From positions 124,001 to 188,000 of the forward strand of contig NZ_JAFBDA010000005.1 of NCBI RefSeq assembly GCF_016907995.1: DNA of 64,000 nucleotides, in the 5' to 3' direction. The notes below the pieces were generated by a model. It had not been told where the DNA came from. It worked only from the letters and a program-made list of their open reading frames with translations, and did no database searches. The position numbers and the translations under genes were made by a program. Below are positions 55,240-62,980 of the stretch, one piece after another. The stretch is from Clostridium sardiniense. GTDB taxonomy: Bacteria > Bacillota > Clostridia > Clostridiales > Clostridiaceae. How positions within the stretch are numbered: the stretch's first letter is position 1; every line of letters begins with the position of its first letter.

Positions 55240-55390
55240 TATCTATACTTTAACTTATCTTCATATTCTTTATTAATGTAATATTTTTCAATTATTCACT
55301 TAATTAAAATACTCCATCTGAAACCCTACCAAATTCTTCTTCATTTAATAATCCATTATCACTAATAAAATCACTTAATTTATCTGCTTT
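55239..55390 (-). pseudogene. Decayed 3' gene fragment, family unknown
   Basis: Two short minus-strand frames look like one broken C-terminus. The first, at 55304-55390, reads KADKLSDFISDNGLLNEEE and on to a stop after SDGVF. The second, ending at TAA 55239-55241 in another frame, reads EKYYINKEYEDKLKYR. They are followed at once by a terminator stem. The acidic, helix-like composition is unlike the surrounding intergenic DNA. I cannot name the family and the reading as a relic is tentative. Confidence 0.3.
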
Positions 55391-55477
55391 TTAGATTGCA
55401 CAGCTTTTTAATACTTCAGATTATAAAATTAAATTTATCTACAAATAAGTTAATATACATAACTAATCAATAAAAGC

Positions 55478-56485
55478 TTAATATAGATATGTATTTCTTA
55501 AATTTTTTAAATCATCTTTATTTAAGCCATATTCTTTTTCAAAGTATTCATCATAAGAACTATAATTATCCTTTATTACTTTTAGACTTTCTCCTATAAA
55601 ATCTCTATTTACGCCTAAAATTCCCTCTATTAATTTCTTAGTTTCTTCATCTTTAATATATGGGTTACACATAGCCATAACTTTTTCATTACTTACTTTC
55701 CTATTATTATTACTTTCTAAATAATCTAAAATAACAGTTTCTTCCGGAACATTAAGTGCAAGTAATATTAATGCTGAACCTATACCGGTTCTATCCTTAC
55801 CTGCTGTACAATGTTGTAATATAGCTGTATTTTGTGGATTTTTAAAAAGCTTAAATAATTCTTTAAATGCTGGATTATTTAATGGCATACTCTTATATCC
55901 TTCTATTAATAATTCTTTAGGAGTTATTGTCATTTTATCTCCTTTTAGGATTCCTTCTACATAACTTGCCATATCTAAATTGTCATTTCCTAGATTGCTC
56001 ATAGCTGATATATTTATATTTTTAACCCCCTCAACTTGCACATCTGGACTTTTATCTGCTTCTTCCTTTGATCTATAATCTAATACATATTTAATACCTA
56101 AAGTCTTAAAATATTCTAAGTCACCATCCTTTAAATTAAACAAATCTTCCGATCTATAGAATAATCCCCATTTAACTCTCCTTCCATCCTTAGTATCATA
56201 ACCACCTAAATCTCTAAAATTTGAAAATTTTTTAAGAGGTACTATTCTTTCAGCTAATATTATTTCACAATCACTATCCTTATCTTTAACCTTATAAAAA
56301 GTTCTATTGTTTGTTTCTGGATCCATAAACTTTATTTCATCAGTATTTTTAAAATCTTTTAAAAATTCGTTATCTCCATTTAATTTGCTACTATAATAAA
56401 CTTCTAAATCACTACATTTTCTATTTAGTTTAATTGTAATTTCTCCATTATCTCCTCGTATTATATTTCCGTTTAACTTTTTCAT
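55478..56485 (-). CDS. Tyrosine-protein phosphatase (DSP/IphP-like)
   Basis: This 335-residue enzyme has the protein-tyrosine phosphatase loop HCTAGKDRTG (Cys226, Arg232) preceded by FSNFRDLGGYDTKDG and GLFYRSEDLF, the markers of the IphP/LipA-like secreted or cytosolic phosphatases in Firmicutes. Residues 1-80 form a beta-rich domain before the catalytic part. No signal peptide is seen. It would remove phosphate from protein tyrosine or from lipids and inositol phosphates. The start is ATG 56485 behind GGGAGG. Confidence 0.87.
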   Translation of the reverse strand: MKKLNGNIIRGDNGEITIKLNRKCSDLEVYYSSKLNGDNEFLKDFKNTDEIKFMDPETNNRTFYKVKDKDSDCEIILAERIVPLKKFSNFRDLGGYDTKDGRRVKWGLFYRSEDLFNLKDGDLEYFKTLGIKYVLDYRSKEEADKSPDVQVEGVKNINISAMSNLGNDNLDMASYVEGILKGDKMTITPKELLIEGYKSMPLNNPAFKELFKLFKNPQNTAILQHCTAGKDRTGIGSALILLALNVPEETVILDYLESNNNRKVSNEKVMAMCNPYIKDEETKKLIEGILGVNRDFIGESLKVIKDNYSSYDEYFEKEYGLNKDDLKNLRNTYLY

Positions 56486-56659
56486 TTTCCCATCCTCCCT
56501 TAAGTAACTCTATGTATATTAATATTATAACTCTTAATTTAAAACTTTCTTTTTTTAAAAAATAATTTATATAAAAATAAATAATTAGTAATTTTATTCA
56601 CATAACTTCTTTTAAAATTACTAATCATAATTATTAACATATATTTAAACTCAACATTG

Positions 56660-56689
56660 TTGACAATTCCGATGGGAATTGTATATAAT
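56660..56689 (+). promoter_or_regulatory. Promoter with embedded operator for the amino-acid ABC transporter
   Basis: TTGACA (56660-56665) and TATAAT (56684-56689) are spaced by 18 bases. An inverted repeat, ACAATTCC-GAT-GGGAATTGT, overlaps the -35 end and fills most of the spacer, so a bound repressor would block polymerase. The TTCC-n-GGAA arms resemble Rrf2-family (CymR-like) sites, which would suit a cystine or similar transporter, but the regulator is inferred only. Confidence 0.6.
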
Positions 56690-56729
56690 CAAAAAATAAT
56701 ATATTTTAATAATGGGAAGAGGACTACAA

Positions 56730-58244
56730 ATGAAAAAGATGAAAAAGAAAATTTTATTACTTATTACATCTCTTGCACTGATTATTCTTGCTTTTGTTGG
56801 GTGTGCACCAAAAGAAAATAATCAAGTAGCAAACACCAATAAAAAAACTATAACCATCGGAACATCTGGCTCTTACTATCCATTCACTTTTTCAGATAAT
56901 GGTAAGCTTAGTGGATTTGAAATTGATATTTGGAATGATATAGGTAAGCGTCTTGGATATAATGTAGAATTTAAGACAGCTTCCTTTAGTGGATTATTTG
57001 GAATGCTTGAAAGTGGCAAAGTTGATACATTAGCTAATCAAATAAGCATATCAAATGAAAGAAAAGAAAAATACTACTTTACTGAACCAACTGTATACAG
57101 CGGAGCTCAAATCATAGTAAAAAAAGGTAATGATTCAATAAAGTCATTTAATGATTTAGAAGGTAAAAAAGTTGGTGTTGACCTTGGTAGTAACTATGAA
57201 CAGATAGTTAAAGATAAAGGCAAAGGTAAAAATATACAAGTTATTACATATCAAAATACAGATGCAGCTTTTAATGAACTATTACTTGGAAGAATAGATG
57301 CTGTAGTTATTGATAAAGTTTCTGCCCTTGCTGCTATAAAAGAAAAGAATTTAGCACTACAACTTGCAGGGTCTCCTATTGATAAAATAGAAAATGCATA
57401 TCCTTTTAGAAAAACTAAGGAAAATGAAGATCTTGTTAAACAAGTAAATAGTGCTTTAAATGATATGAAAAATGATGGTACATTAAAGTCTATATCTGAA
57501 AAATGGCTTGGAATGAATGTAACTGTTCCAAACAATAATGAAGGTAATACAAATGCTGCTGTAGCTAATACCCATAGTTCATTATCTTTTGATTTTATGT
57601 ATTCACTAAAATTAATACCTATGCTACTTACAGCTGTTAAGACTACTTTATCTCTTTCAATCTTTGGTATGATAATAGGACTTATAGTAGGTATTGTTCT
57701 TTCAATAATAAGAATTTATAAATTGCCTGTTTTAAAACAAATAGCTGAAATTTATATCTCATTCTTTAGAGGTACACCTCTTTTAGTTCAATTATTCTTA
57801 TTATATTTTGGTGTTCCTCAAGTAATACCTGGACTTGAAAATATGAGTGCATATACAGCAGCTCTTATAGGTCTTGGATTAAATGCTTCAGCATATATAG
57901 CTGAAATACTTAGATCATCAATAAATGCCATAGATAAAGGTCAAATGGAAGCTTGCCTTTCAGTTGGTATGACAAGAGGTCAAGGCCTTAGAAGAATCAT
58001 TCTTCCTCAAGCATTTAGAATAGCTATACCACCTCTTGGTAATATCTTTGTAGATACTGTCAAAGGTTCATCTCTTGCTTTTACATTGGGTGTTGTAGAA
58101 CTTCTTGCAAAAGCTCAAATGGAAGCTGCAGCAAGCTACAAATTCTTTGAAAGCTATATTGTTGTAGCTATTATGTACTGGATTATAATCGAATTCTTTA
58201 ATTACCTACAAAGAATCTTAGAAAGAAAGCTTTCAGTATATTAA
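56730..58244 (+). CDS. Amino-acid ABC transporter, fused substrate-binding lipoprotein and permease
   Basis: From ATG 56730 (after GAGGA) this 504-residue protein joins two parts. Residues 1-25 are a lipoprotein signal ending FVGC25. The binding domain (about 35-270) has TIGTSGSYYPFTFSDNGKLS and FEIDIWNDIGKRLGY typical of polar amino-acid binding proteins. The permease (about 292-504) has five helices with ISFFRGTPLLVQLFLLY and the coupling-loop ASAYIAEILRSSINAI. The ATPase gene follows 12 bases later. Substrates may be cystine, histidine or glutamine. Confidence 0.9.
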   Translation: MKKMKKKILLLITSLALIILAFVGCAPKENNQVANTNKKTITIGTSGSYYPFTFSDNGKLSGFEIDIWNDIGKRLGYNVEFKTASFSGLFGMLESGKVDTLANQISISNERKEKYYFTEPTVYSGAQIIVKKGNDSIKSFNDLEGKKVGVDLGSNYEQIVKDKGKGKNIQVITYQNTDAAFNELLLGRIDAVVIDKVSALAAIKEKNLALQLAGSPIDKIENAYPFRKTKENEDLVKQVNSALNDMKNDGTLKSISEKWLGMNVTVPNNNEGNTNAAVANTHSSLSFDFMYSLKLIPMLLTAVKTTLSLSIFGMIIGLIVGIVLSIIRIYKLPVLKQIAEIYISFFRGTPLLVQLFLLYFGVPQVIPGLENMSAYTAALIGLGLNASAYIAEILRSSINAIDKGQMEACLSVGMTRGQGLRRIILPQAFRIAIPPLGNIFVDTVKGSSLAFTLGVVELLAKAQMEAAASYKFFESYIVVAIMYWIIIEFFNYLQRILERKLSVY

Positions 58245-58256
58245 GGGGTGAATGGA

Positions 58257-59006
58257 ATGATAAAAGTAAAAGGTTTAAAGAAAAACTTCAAAAAGTTAGA
58301 AGTATTAAAAGATATTAATTTAGAAGTAAAAACTGGAGAAGTTGTTGTTATACTTGGACCATCTGGTTCTGGTAAATCAACTTTTCTAAGATGTCTAAAT
58401 TACTTAGAAAAACCAGATAGCGGAGAAATCTCAATTGGTGATGTTAATATAAATGTAGAAAATGTATCAAAAAAAGATATAGCTAATTTAAGAAAGCAAT
58501 CAGCAATGGTCTTTCAACATTATAATTTATTTAATAACAAAACAGTTCTTCAAAATGTAACTGAAGCTTTACTTGTTGTAAAAAGATTAAATAAAGATGA
58601 AGCAATAAAAATCGCCTTAAATACACTAAAAAAGGTTGGTATGGAAGATAAAAAGGATGTTTATCCTGGAACTTTATCTGGAGGTCAAAAACAAAGAGTT
58701 AGCATTGCTCGTGCTATGGCAATAAATCCAAATGTTATTCTTTTTGATGAACCAACTTCAGCACTTGATCCGGAACTTGTAACTGAAGTTTTAAATGTTA
58801 TTAAAGATCTAGCAAAAGAACATAGAACAATGATTATAGTTACTCATGAAATGTCTTTTGCTAGAGATGTTGGTGATAGAATAATATTTATGTCAGATGG
58901 TGTTGTTGTTGAAGAAGGGACTCCTGATGAAATATTTAAATTCCCTAAAAATGATAGAACAAAACAATTCCTAAGTAGATTTGTAAATCTAAATAAAGAT
59001 GTATAA
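58257..59006 (+). CDS. Amino-acid ABC transporter ATP-binding protein
   Basis: This 249-residue GlnQ/TcyC-type ATPase powers the transporter encoded just upstream. It has Walker [11 protein letters not shown], the Q-loop in [17 protein letters not shown], signature [16 protein letters not shown], Walker [14 protein letters not shown] and the switch His in [10 protein letters not shown] choose ATG 58257 behind GGGGTGA, three codons inside the longest frame. It is second and last in the operon. Confidence 0.93.
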   Translation: MIKVKGLKKNFKKLEVLKDINLEVKTGEVVVILGPSGSGKSTFLRCLNYLEKPDSGEISIGDVNINVENVSKKDIANLRKQSAMVFQHYNLFNNKTVLQNVTEALLVVKRLNKDEAIKIALNTLKKVGMEDKKDVYPGTLSGGQKQRVSIARAMAINPNVILFDEPTSALDPELVTEVLNVIKDLAKEHRTMIIVTHEMSFARDVGDRIIFMSDGVVVEEGTPDEIFKFPKNDRTKQFLSRFVNLNKDV

Positions 59007-59017
59007 TTAATTATATA

Positions 59018-59053
59018 AAAAATCCTATCTAAGATATCTTAGATAGGATTTTT
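59018..59053. terminator. Bidirectional terminator after the amino-acid transporter
   Basis: A perfect 36-base palindrome (59018-59053, core AAGATATCTT) with terminal A5/T5 runs separates the transporter operon from the convergent acidic protein gene. Confidence 0.87.
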
Positions 59054-59067
59054 ATATCTTTATAAGC

Positions 59068-59742
59068 TTATTCTTCATTGTCAATTTCCGCTATAGCTTC
59101 ATTTATACCTTCATTATTTAAATCTATAGCTTTACCTACGGTTCCACCAAGCTTTTTCCATACATAGTTATGAACTTCAACAGCATTATTGAAATCTAGC
59201 TTGTCCCACTTTTCTATTTCTACAGTAAGAAAATCGTCTATATCTTCTACTGATTCTAATAATTCCTTTATCCTTTTTCTAGTTATCTTCTCTTCACCCC
59301 AAATTTGATTATCTTCTGCAATTATTAATGAATTCGCCATTTTATGAACTTCATCATATATCTTTTCTATATTATTTATATTTTTACTATCTACTTCTCC
59401 CTCATTACTTTCTAAACTATTAATTTTTTGACCTTTAACACTTACATTCTGTATATTATCGTTTTTACTCTCTCTGATTTCATATTTATATAGCAAAAAT
59501 CCTAATGGTAATGATACTACAATTGTTACTATTAAAGCAATTATTATGTTCCTACTACCCTTACTAATACTTATTTCTTCATAATCCTCCTCATCTTCTT
59601 CACATTCTTCTTCCCACTCTTCATAGCCCTCATCATTATTTTCATACTTATTATCTATAACTTCGTCTTCATTATTATCCATAATAATCTCTTCCTCTTC
59701 ACCTTTCCCATTAATTTTTTCATCACCTATATTGTTTTTCAT
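59068..59742 (-). CDS. Acidic single-pass membrane protein of unknown function
   Basis: This 224-residue protein starts at ATG 59742 behind GGGAGAGG. Residues 1-65 are highly acidic, low-complexity and presumably cytosolic. A single helix follows (about 66-92; NIIIALIVTIVVSLPLGFLL). The outer part (about 95-224) is helical and charged, with HKMANSLIIAEDNQIWGEE and VEVHNYVWKKLGGTVGKAI. That last segment recurs in clostridial proteins that I know only as hypothetical. No enzyme motif is visible. It is monocistronic. Confidence 0.65.
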   Translation of the reverse strand: MKNNIGDEKINGKGEEEEIIMDNNEDEVIDNKYENNDEGYEEWEEECEEDEEDYEEISISKGSRNIIIALIVTIVVSLPLGFLLYKYEIRESKNDNIQNVSVKGQKINSLESNEGEVDSKNINNIEKIYDEVHKMANSLIIAEDNQIWGEEKITRKRIKELLESVEDIDDFLTVEIEKWDKLDFNNAVEVHNYVWKKLGGTVGKAIDLNNEGINEAIAEIDNEE

Positions 59743-59825
59743 ATTACCTCTCCCTTTTATTTACATTTATATTATAATTTTACATTATAGGGAGACATAT
59801 TTCAATAAATAATTTCTATAAAAAT

Positions 59826-59854
59826 AAAAAGAGATGATAGAATCACCTCTTTTT
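59826..59854 (-). terminator. Terminator of add
   Basis: A 13-bp stem (59826-59838 with 59842-59854, one wobble) with a 3-base loop ends in a T run on the minus strand, just past the add stop. Confidence 0.8.
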
Positions 59855-59859
59855 AAAAT

Positions 59860-60855
59860 TTATAATATTTCTTTTAACAACCACTCTTTCGTATCTCTAT
59901 CACAAAAAGCACCTTCTACACTATTTAGATATATCTTTTTAAAATCCTCTTTGCTTAGTGAATGTATCTCATCTATTTTATTACATTCTTCTGTTAAAGT
60001 TATATTAGATACTGTTCTATTGTCAGTGCTTAAGTTAACATTCAGATTATCATCCAAGAATTTTTTTATAGGATGTACTTCATAGTCTTTCACTGCTTTA
60101 GTTTGAACATTACTCTTAGGGCACATTTCTAATGTTACATTCTTTTTTCTAACTAACTCATATACTTCTTTATCTTTTTCAATAGCTACTGCATGTCCTA
60201 TTCTTTCCGCTCCTAAAAGTTCTATTGCATCTTTTACATTTCTTGAAAATCCTGTTTCTCCTGCATGTATTGTAACTCTATATCCATACTTCCTTCCAAG
60301 TTTAAATGGTTCTTCAAATGCTTTAGCAAATCCTTCAACTTCTCCTCCTGCAAGATCTAAAGCAACAACACCTCTGCCTATAAATTCACGTCCACCTTCT
60401 ACAACTTCATATACTGAATCCACAGGCATATGTCTTAAAAGGCTTAAAATAAGATTACTTTTAACGCCAAAATCTCTTTCCCCTTCTTTTAATCCATCAA
60501 TTACACTTTCTATAATTTCCGGAACCTTCATTCCTTTTTCTTTATGGAAAAGTGGTGCAAATCTAATTTCTATATATTTAACATTTTCCTTACTTACATC
60601 TTCAATTAATTCATAGGCAATTCTTTTAAGATTTTCTCTACTTTGCATTAATTTAACTGGTAAATCAAATCTTTTTAAATACTCATCTAATGAAGGGCAA
60701 TCATCTGGTACAACCAATATTTTCTTCATTTCCTCATAATCTTTTCTATCTACAGCTATTTTTTCTTTTTCTATAATATCTAAAACCGTATCTACTCTTA
60801 AGCATCCATCTAAATGACAATGCAATTCAACCTTTGGTAAATTTTTAAACTTCAT
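59860..60855 (-). CDS. add: Adenosine deaminase
   Basis: The enzyme deaminates adenosine to inosine in purine salvage. The 331 residues have the zinc motif ELHCHLDGCLR (H12, H14), VTIHAGETGF with the proton-shuttle Glu, ERIGHAVAI and LSTDNRTVSN, the complete active-site set. The start is ATG 60855 behind TAGGAGGAG. An adenine riboswitch with a terminator precedes it, so expression should rise when adenine is abundant. It is monocistronic. Confidence 0.97.
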   Translation of the reverse strand: MKFKNLPKVELHCHLDGCLRVDTVLDIIEKEKIAVDRKDYEEMKKILVVPDDCPSLDEYLKRFDLPVKLMQSRENLKRIAYELIEDVSKENVKYIEIRFAPLFHKEKGMKVPEIIESVIDGLKEGERDFGVKSNLILSLLRHMPVDSVYEVVEGGREFIGRGVVALDLAGGEVEGFAKAFEEPFKLGRKYGYRVTIHAGETGFSRNVKDAIELLGAERIGHAVAIEKDKEVYELVRKKNVTLEMCPKSNVQTKAVKDYEVHPIKKFLDDNLNVNLSTDNRTVSNITLTEECNKIDEIHSLSKEDFKKIYLNSVEGAFCDRDTKEWLLKEIL

Positions 60856-60901
60856 AATATGCTCCTCCTAAACTATTTTCCTTAATATATGTATTTTTGT
60901 A

Positions 60902-61018
60902 TAAAAAAAATTCTTGATTGCGAAGAAAACACTCAAATCTTTGAATCTTTTCTTCGTAATCAAGAATTATTGGTTCTTGGTAGAAACTCCTTAACCATAT
61001 TTTAAGGATTATACGAAT
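60902..61018 (-). promoter_or_regulatory. Adenine riboswitch with transcription terminator controlling add
   Basis: Read on the minus strand, 61018 to 60953 matches the purine aptamer: TTCGTATAATCCTTAAAATA opens P1 and P2, GGAGTTTCTACC forms the conserved J2/3 and P3 entry, and CTTGATTACGAA closes P1. The base in GATTACG is U74, which marks adenine rather than guanine. The closing P1 strand is also the 5' arm of a 21-bp hairpin (60948-60968 with 60909-60929) followed by eight T. Ligand binding should hold P1 and prevent that terminator, as in pbuE, giving an ON switch. Confidence 0.93.
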
Positions 61019-61037
61019 CATTTTTTAAATTAAATAT

Positions 61038-61065
61038 ATTCTATCATATTTTTTTAATAAAGCAA
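61038..61065 (-). promoter_or_regulatory. Promoter of the riboswitch-add transcript
   Basis: On the minus strand TTGCTT (61060-61065) and TAGAAT (61038-61043) are 16 bases apart with a TGA extension before the -10. Transcription would begin about 10-15 bases before the aptamer. Confidence 0.55.
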
Positions 61066-61082
61066 TAGTATTTTTTAAAAAT

Positions 61083-61109
61083 AAAAAGCATCATAATTGA
61101 TGCCTTTTT
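61083..61109 (-). terminator. Terminator of the 37-residue protein gene
   Basis: An 11-12-bp stem with one bulge (AAAAAGGCATCA against TGATGCTTTTT on the minus strand) is followed by T residues. Confidence 0.65.
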
Positions 61110-61143
61110 AATCATTATTATTAACTAATAAATCACTTTTAGA

Positions 61144-61257
61144 TTAAGCTTCTAATTTTCTAAGCTTTCTGTTAACCTTTGCAATTAAAGCTGCATTTTG
61201 ACTTCCTTTGTTTGCTAAGGAGTCTCTTCTAACCTCTAGTGCTAATTTTTTATTCAT
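61144..61257 (-). CDS. Small basic protein, 37 residues, unknown function
   Basis: The short frame starts at ATG 61257 behind AGAGGGG and ends at TAA 61144. Its product (MNKKLALEVRRDSLANKGSQ onward, ending KLRKLEA) is basic and probably one long helix. A good binding site, an own terminator and non-random composition support it as a gene. The family is not recognised. Confidence 0.55.
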   Translation of the reverse strand: MNKKLALEVRRDSLANKGSQNAALIAKVNRKLRKLEA

Positions 61258-61364
61258 TTAAAATTCCCCTCTCACCCATAGTATAAATATGAACATTATT
61301 CATATTTACTATTATTCTACCATATATTATATTTTTTTCAATATATTTGAGATAATATATCTAA

Positions 61365-61399
61365 AAATAAAGAAGATAAGTTAATTATCTTCTTTATTT
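61365..61399 (-). terminator. Terminator of the first SASP-like gene
   Basis: A perfect 15-bp stem (61365-61379 with 61385-61399) lies directly after the stop of the 56-residue protein gene. Confidence 0.75.
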
Positions 61400-61406
61400 T
61401 TATTTA

Positions 61407-61577
61407 TTACATTTTAGGATTTTCTTTTCTCTTCGTTACTCTTCCTGCTTCTTTTGCTATTTTCTCAAAGCCAACTTCATTTGCTATCTCATATTGCAAT
61501 TCATCCAATCTAGGTGTTGTCTTTTGTCCTTCATTCTTAAAATTTGGGTCTGTACTTCTATACTCTTTATGGCTCAT
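61407..61577 (-). CDS. SASP-like small protein, 56 residues
   Basis: The frame starts at ATG 61577 behind AAGGAGG and ends at TAA 61407. The product carries LDELQYEIANEVGFEKIAKE followed by AGRVTKRK, which resembles alpha/beta-type small acid-soluble spore proteins. The EIA site within YEIANE is where the germination protease would cut, and the later helix with TKR is DNA-binding in that family. The N-terminus MSHKEYRSTDPNFKNEG is atypical. It shares MSHK and the (E)ANE-G core with the next gene, so the two are paralogs. Confidence 0.6.
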   Translation of the reverse strand: MSHKEYRSTDPNFKNEGQKTTPRLDELQYEIANEVGFEKIAKEAGRVTKRKENPKM

Positions 61578-61613
61578 TATTATTCCTCCTTCAATTAATA
61601 GATTGTTAATCTA

Positions 61614-61781
61614 TTATTTTTTAAAAGGTGCTTTTCTCTCTTTATTTTTTCCAAGTTTCCTTGACTCACTAGAATATCCTATTTCATTTGCTGTTTCAAC
61701 TTTCATTTTTTCTACTTCTTTTTTACTTTTTTGTTTTGATTTTTTATTATCTTTACTATTTTTATTATTTTTATGAGACAT
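61614..61781 (-). CDS. SASP-like small protein, 55 residues, very basic
   Basis: I start this gene at ATG 61781, eight bases after AAAGGAG; the longer frame has no binding site. The N-terminal half is a Lys/Asn/Ser-rich run, followed by VEKMKVETANEIGYSSESRK, which aligns with the SASP core of the neighbour (LDELQYEIANEVG). The final RKAPFKK tail is basic. It is likely a spore-specific DNA-binding protein or a decayed relative; the family Gly and Arg contacts are only partly present. It lies 36 bases upstream of its paralog. Confidence 0.6.
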   Translation of the reverse strand: MSHKNNKNSKDNKKSKQKSKKEVEKMKVETANEIGYSSESRKLGKNKERKAPFKK

Positions 61782-61889
61782 TCTATCAACTCCTTTAACT
61801 AAATAAATCATCATTTATATTATTAGCGTTACATAGTTATCTATTCCTTAAATGCTTTCCTAAAGAGTTATTTAATATTTTAAAATCCT

Positions 61890-61929
61890 TTATATTACTT
61901 AATCGTAAAATTAGGTAATATAATTTTTT
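61890..61929 (+). terminator. Orphan plus-strand terminator
   Basis: A 14-bp stem (61890-61903 with 61910-61923, one wobble) with a 6-base loop is followed by TTTTTT on the plus strand. No plus-strand gene precedes it. Confidence 0.55.
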
Positions 61930-61961
61930 ATAGATTAAATAACTAACTATTTTTTAAATTA

Positions 61962-62025
61962 AATCAAAAAACACACCTCTAACCTCAATATACAAAAATT
62001 ATATATCAAGATTAAAAGTGTGTTT
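61962..62025 (-). terminator. Terminator left behind by the yebC relic
   Basis: A stem of up to 24 bp with many G-U pairs on the minus strand has outer arms AAACACAC/GTGTGTTT (62018-62025 with 61969-61976) and is followed by TTTTTTG. The wobble pairs are compatible only on the minus strand, pointing to selection for that transcript. Confidence 0.65.
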
Positions 62026-62084
62026 AATTGCTTTTTTATTTAATTACTGATAATTCTTTAATTTTAAAAGGTAAACTTATCCTT

Positions 62085-62159
62085 TTATTCGTCCCATCCT
62101 TCAGGGAATTCAGCATTGTGGTAAACTTCTTGAACATCACAGTTCTTTAAAGTTTTAAT
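62085..62159 (-). pseudogene. 3' relic of yebC (YebC/PmpR regulator)
   Basis: A 24-codon minus-strand frame ends at TAA 62085-62087 and reads KTLKNCDVQEVYHNAEFPEG and on to WDE. This closely matches the YebC C-terminus (DDVQEVYHN followed by an acidic tail ending EGWDE in clostridia), with one Asp of the DD pair deleted. A TAG at 62160-62162 and non-coding sequence follow upstream, so about 220 codons are missing. The family identity is recalled, not searched. Confidence 0.65.
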
Positions 62160-62251
62160 CTATATTTTACTAGGTTTAAACCTACTTTTAATTTCAAAGC
62201 ATATTAACAGTTACCTTAACTGAAAACATCAGTAAAAACATAATCATTATA

Positions 62252-62947
62252 TCAATTTTCATCTTTTTTTTCAAATTGATTTTTTCTACTATCTTTTAAA
62301 ACTTCATTTATATTTCTCTTTTTTTCCCTTTCCCTTTTTAATTTCAACATTAATATAAATACAGCCTCAACACTTAATATCATAGGCAATAATAAAAGTA
62401 ATAAATCTTTTTCTTTAAAGCCTACTGTAATATTAGTTCCATTTAATGATATTATCATGTAAAACATGGTTAATATAGTTACTATTAATGACATAAAAGT
62501 AGTTAGAAGATTAATAATCTTTTTATTTTGAACTTCCTTATTTGTTATATCTTCTTTAATACTTGTATATTCTTCACAGTGCTCTACCACTTCCATATTA
62601 TCAAGCATTTCTAATATTTCATTTCTTTGTATATCTTGAATAAATCTCATAGTTATAAAATCACTTATTAAAACAGCTTTTATTTGTTCAATAGTATACA
62701 TATCCTTAATTTCAACCTTATATTTTAATGCTTGTCCATGTATAACTGATTTAACTATATTTAATTTAAATAAATTAAATGTTAAAATATACTCCTTTAA
62801 TATTTCTAAACAACTATTATTAGCTTTACTAATACTTTCAAAATATTCTTTCTTAGTACTCTTACTAGTTAACCAATTATTTATTGGCCAAGTAATAAAA
62901 AACACTATAACTCCTGTAATTAATGATATTGCCCAATTTTCCAACAT
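62252..62947 (-). CDS. Three-helix membrane protein paired with a RelA/SpoT-like enzyme
   Basis: From ATG 62947 (TTG just after it has a better-spaced GGGG, so the start is uncertain) this 231-residue protein has a first helix at 5-27, a cytosolic helical segment of about 115 residues, two C-terminal helices (144-168 and 182-203) and a highly basic tail. The family is not recognised. It begins 34 bases after the stop of the nucleotidyltransferase gene, in the same operon. A membrane effector or sensor for the nucleotide made by its partner is a reasonable but unproven role. Confidence 0.65.
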   Translation of the reverse strand: MLENWAISLITGVIVFFITWPINNWLTSKSTKKEYFESISKANNSCLEILKEYILTFNLFKLNIVKSVIHGQALKYKVEIKDMYTIEQIKAVLISDFITMRFIQDIQRNEILEMLDNMEVVEHCEEYTSIKEDITNKEVQNKKIINLLTTFMSLIVTILTMFYMIISLNGTNITVGFKEKDLLLLLLPMILSVEAVFILMLKLKREREKKRNINEVLKDSRKNQFEKKDEN

Positions 62948-62980
62948 TACACCCCTTACTAACTTCAAATAATATTAATT

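Larger units (their letters stand above)
61815..62251. other. Gene-poor stretch with a yebC relic and two hairpins
   Basis: This 437-base region holds an orphan plus-strand terminator (61890-61929), a long minus-strand terminator (61962-62025), the last 24 codons of a yebC-like gene (62085-62159) and a 14-base palindrome TAGGTTTAAACCTA at 62171-62184. No intact gene is present. It looks like the site of a deletion. Confidence 0.55.

Noticed and set aside
62171-62184. Palindrome TAGGTTTAAACCTA as an attachment site
   Set aside because: There is no second copy in the window, no integrase gene and no flanking direct repeat; a 14-base palindrome is not enough evidence.
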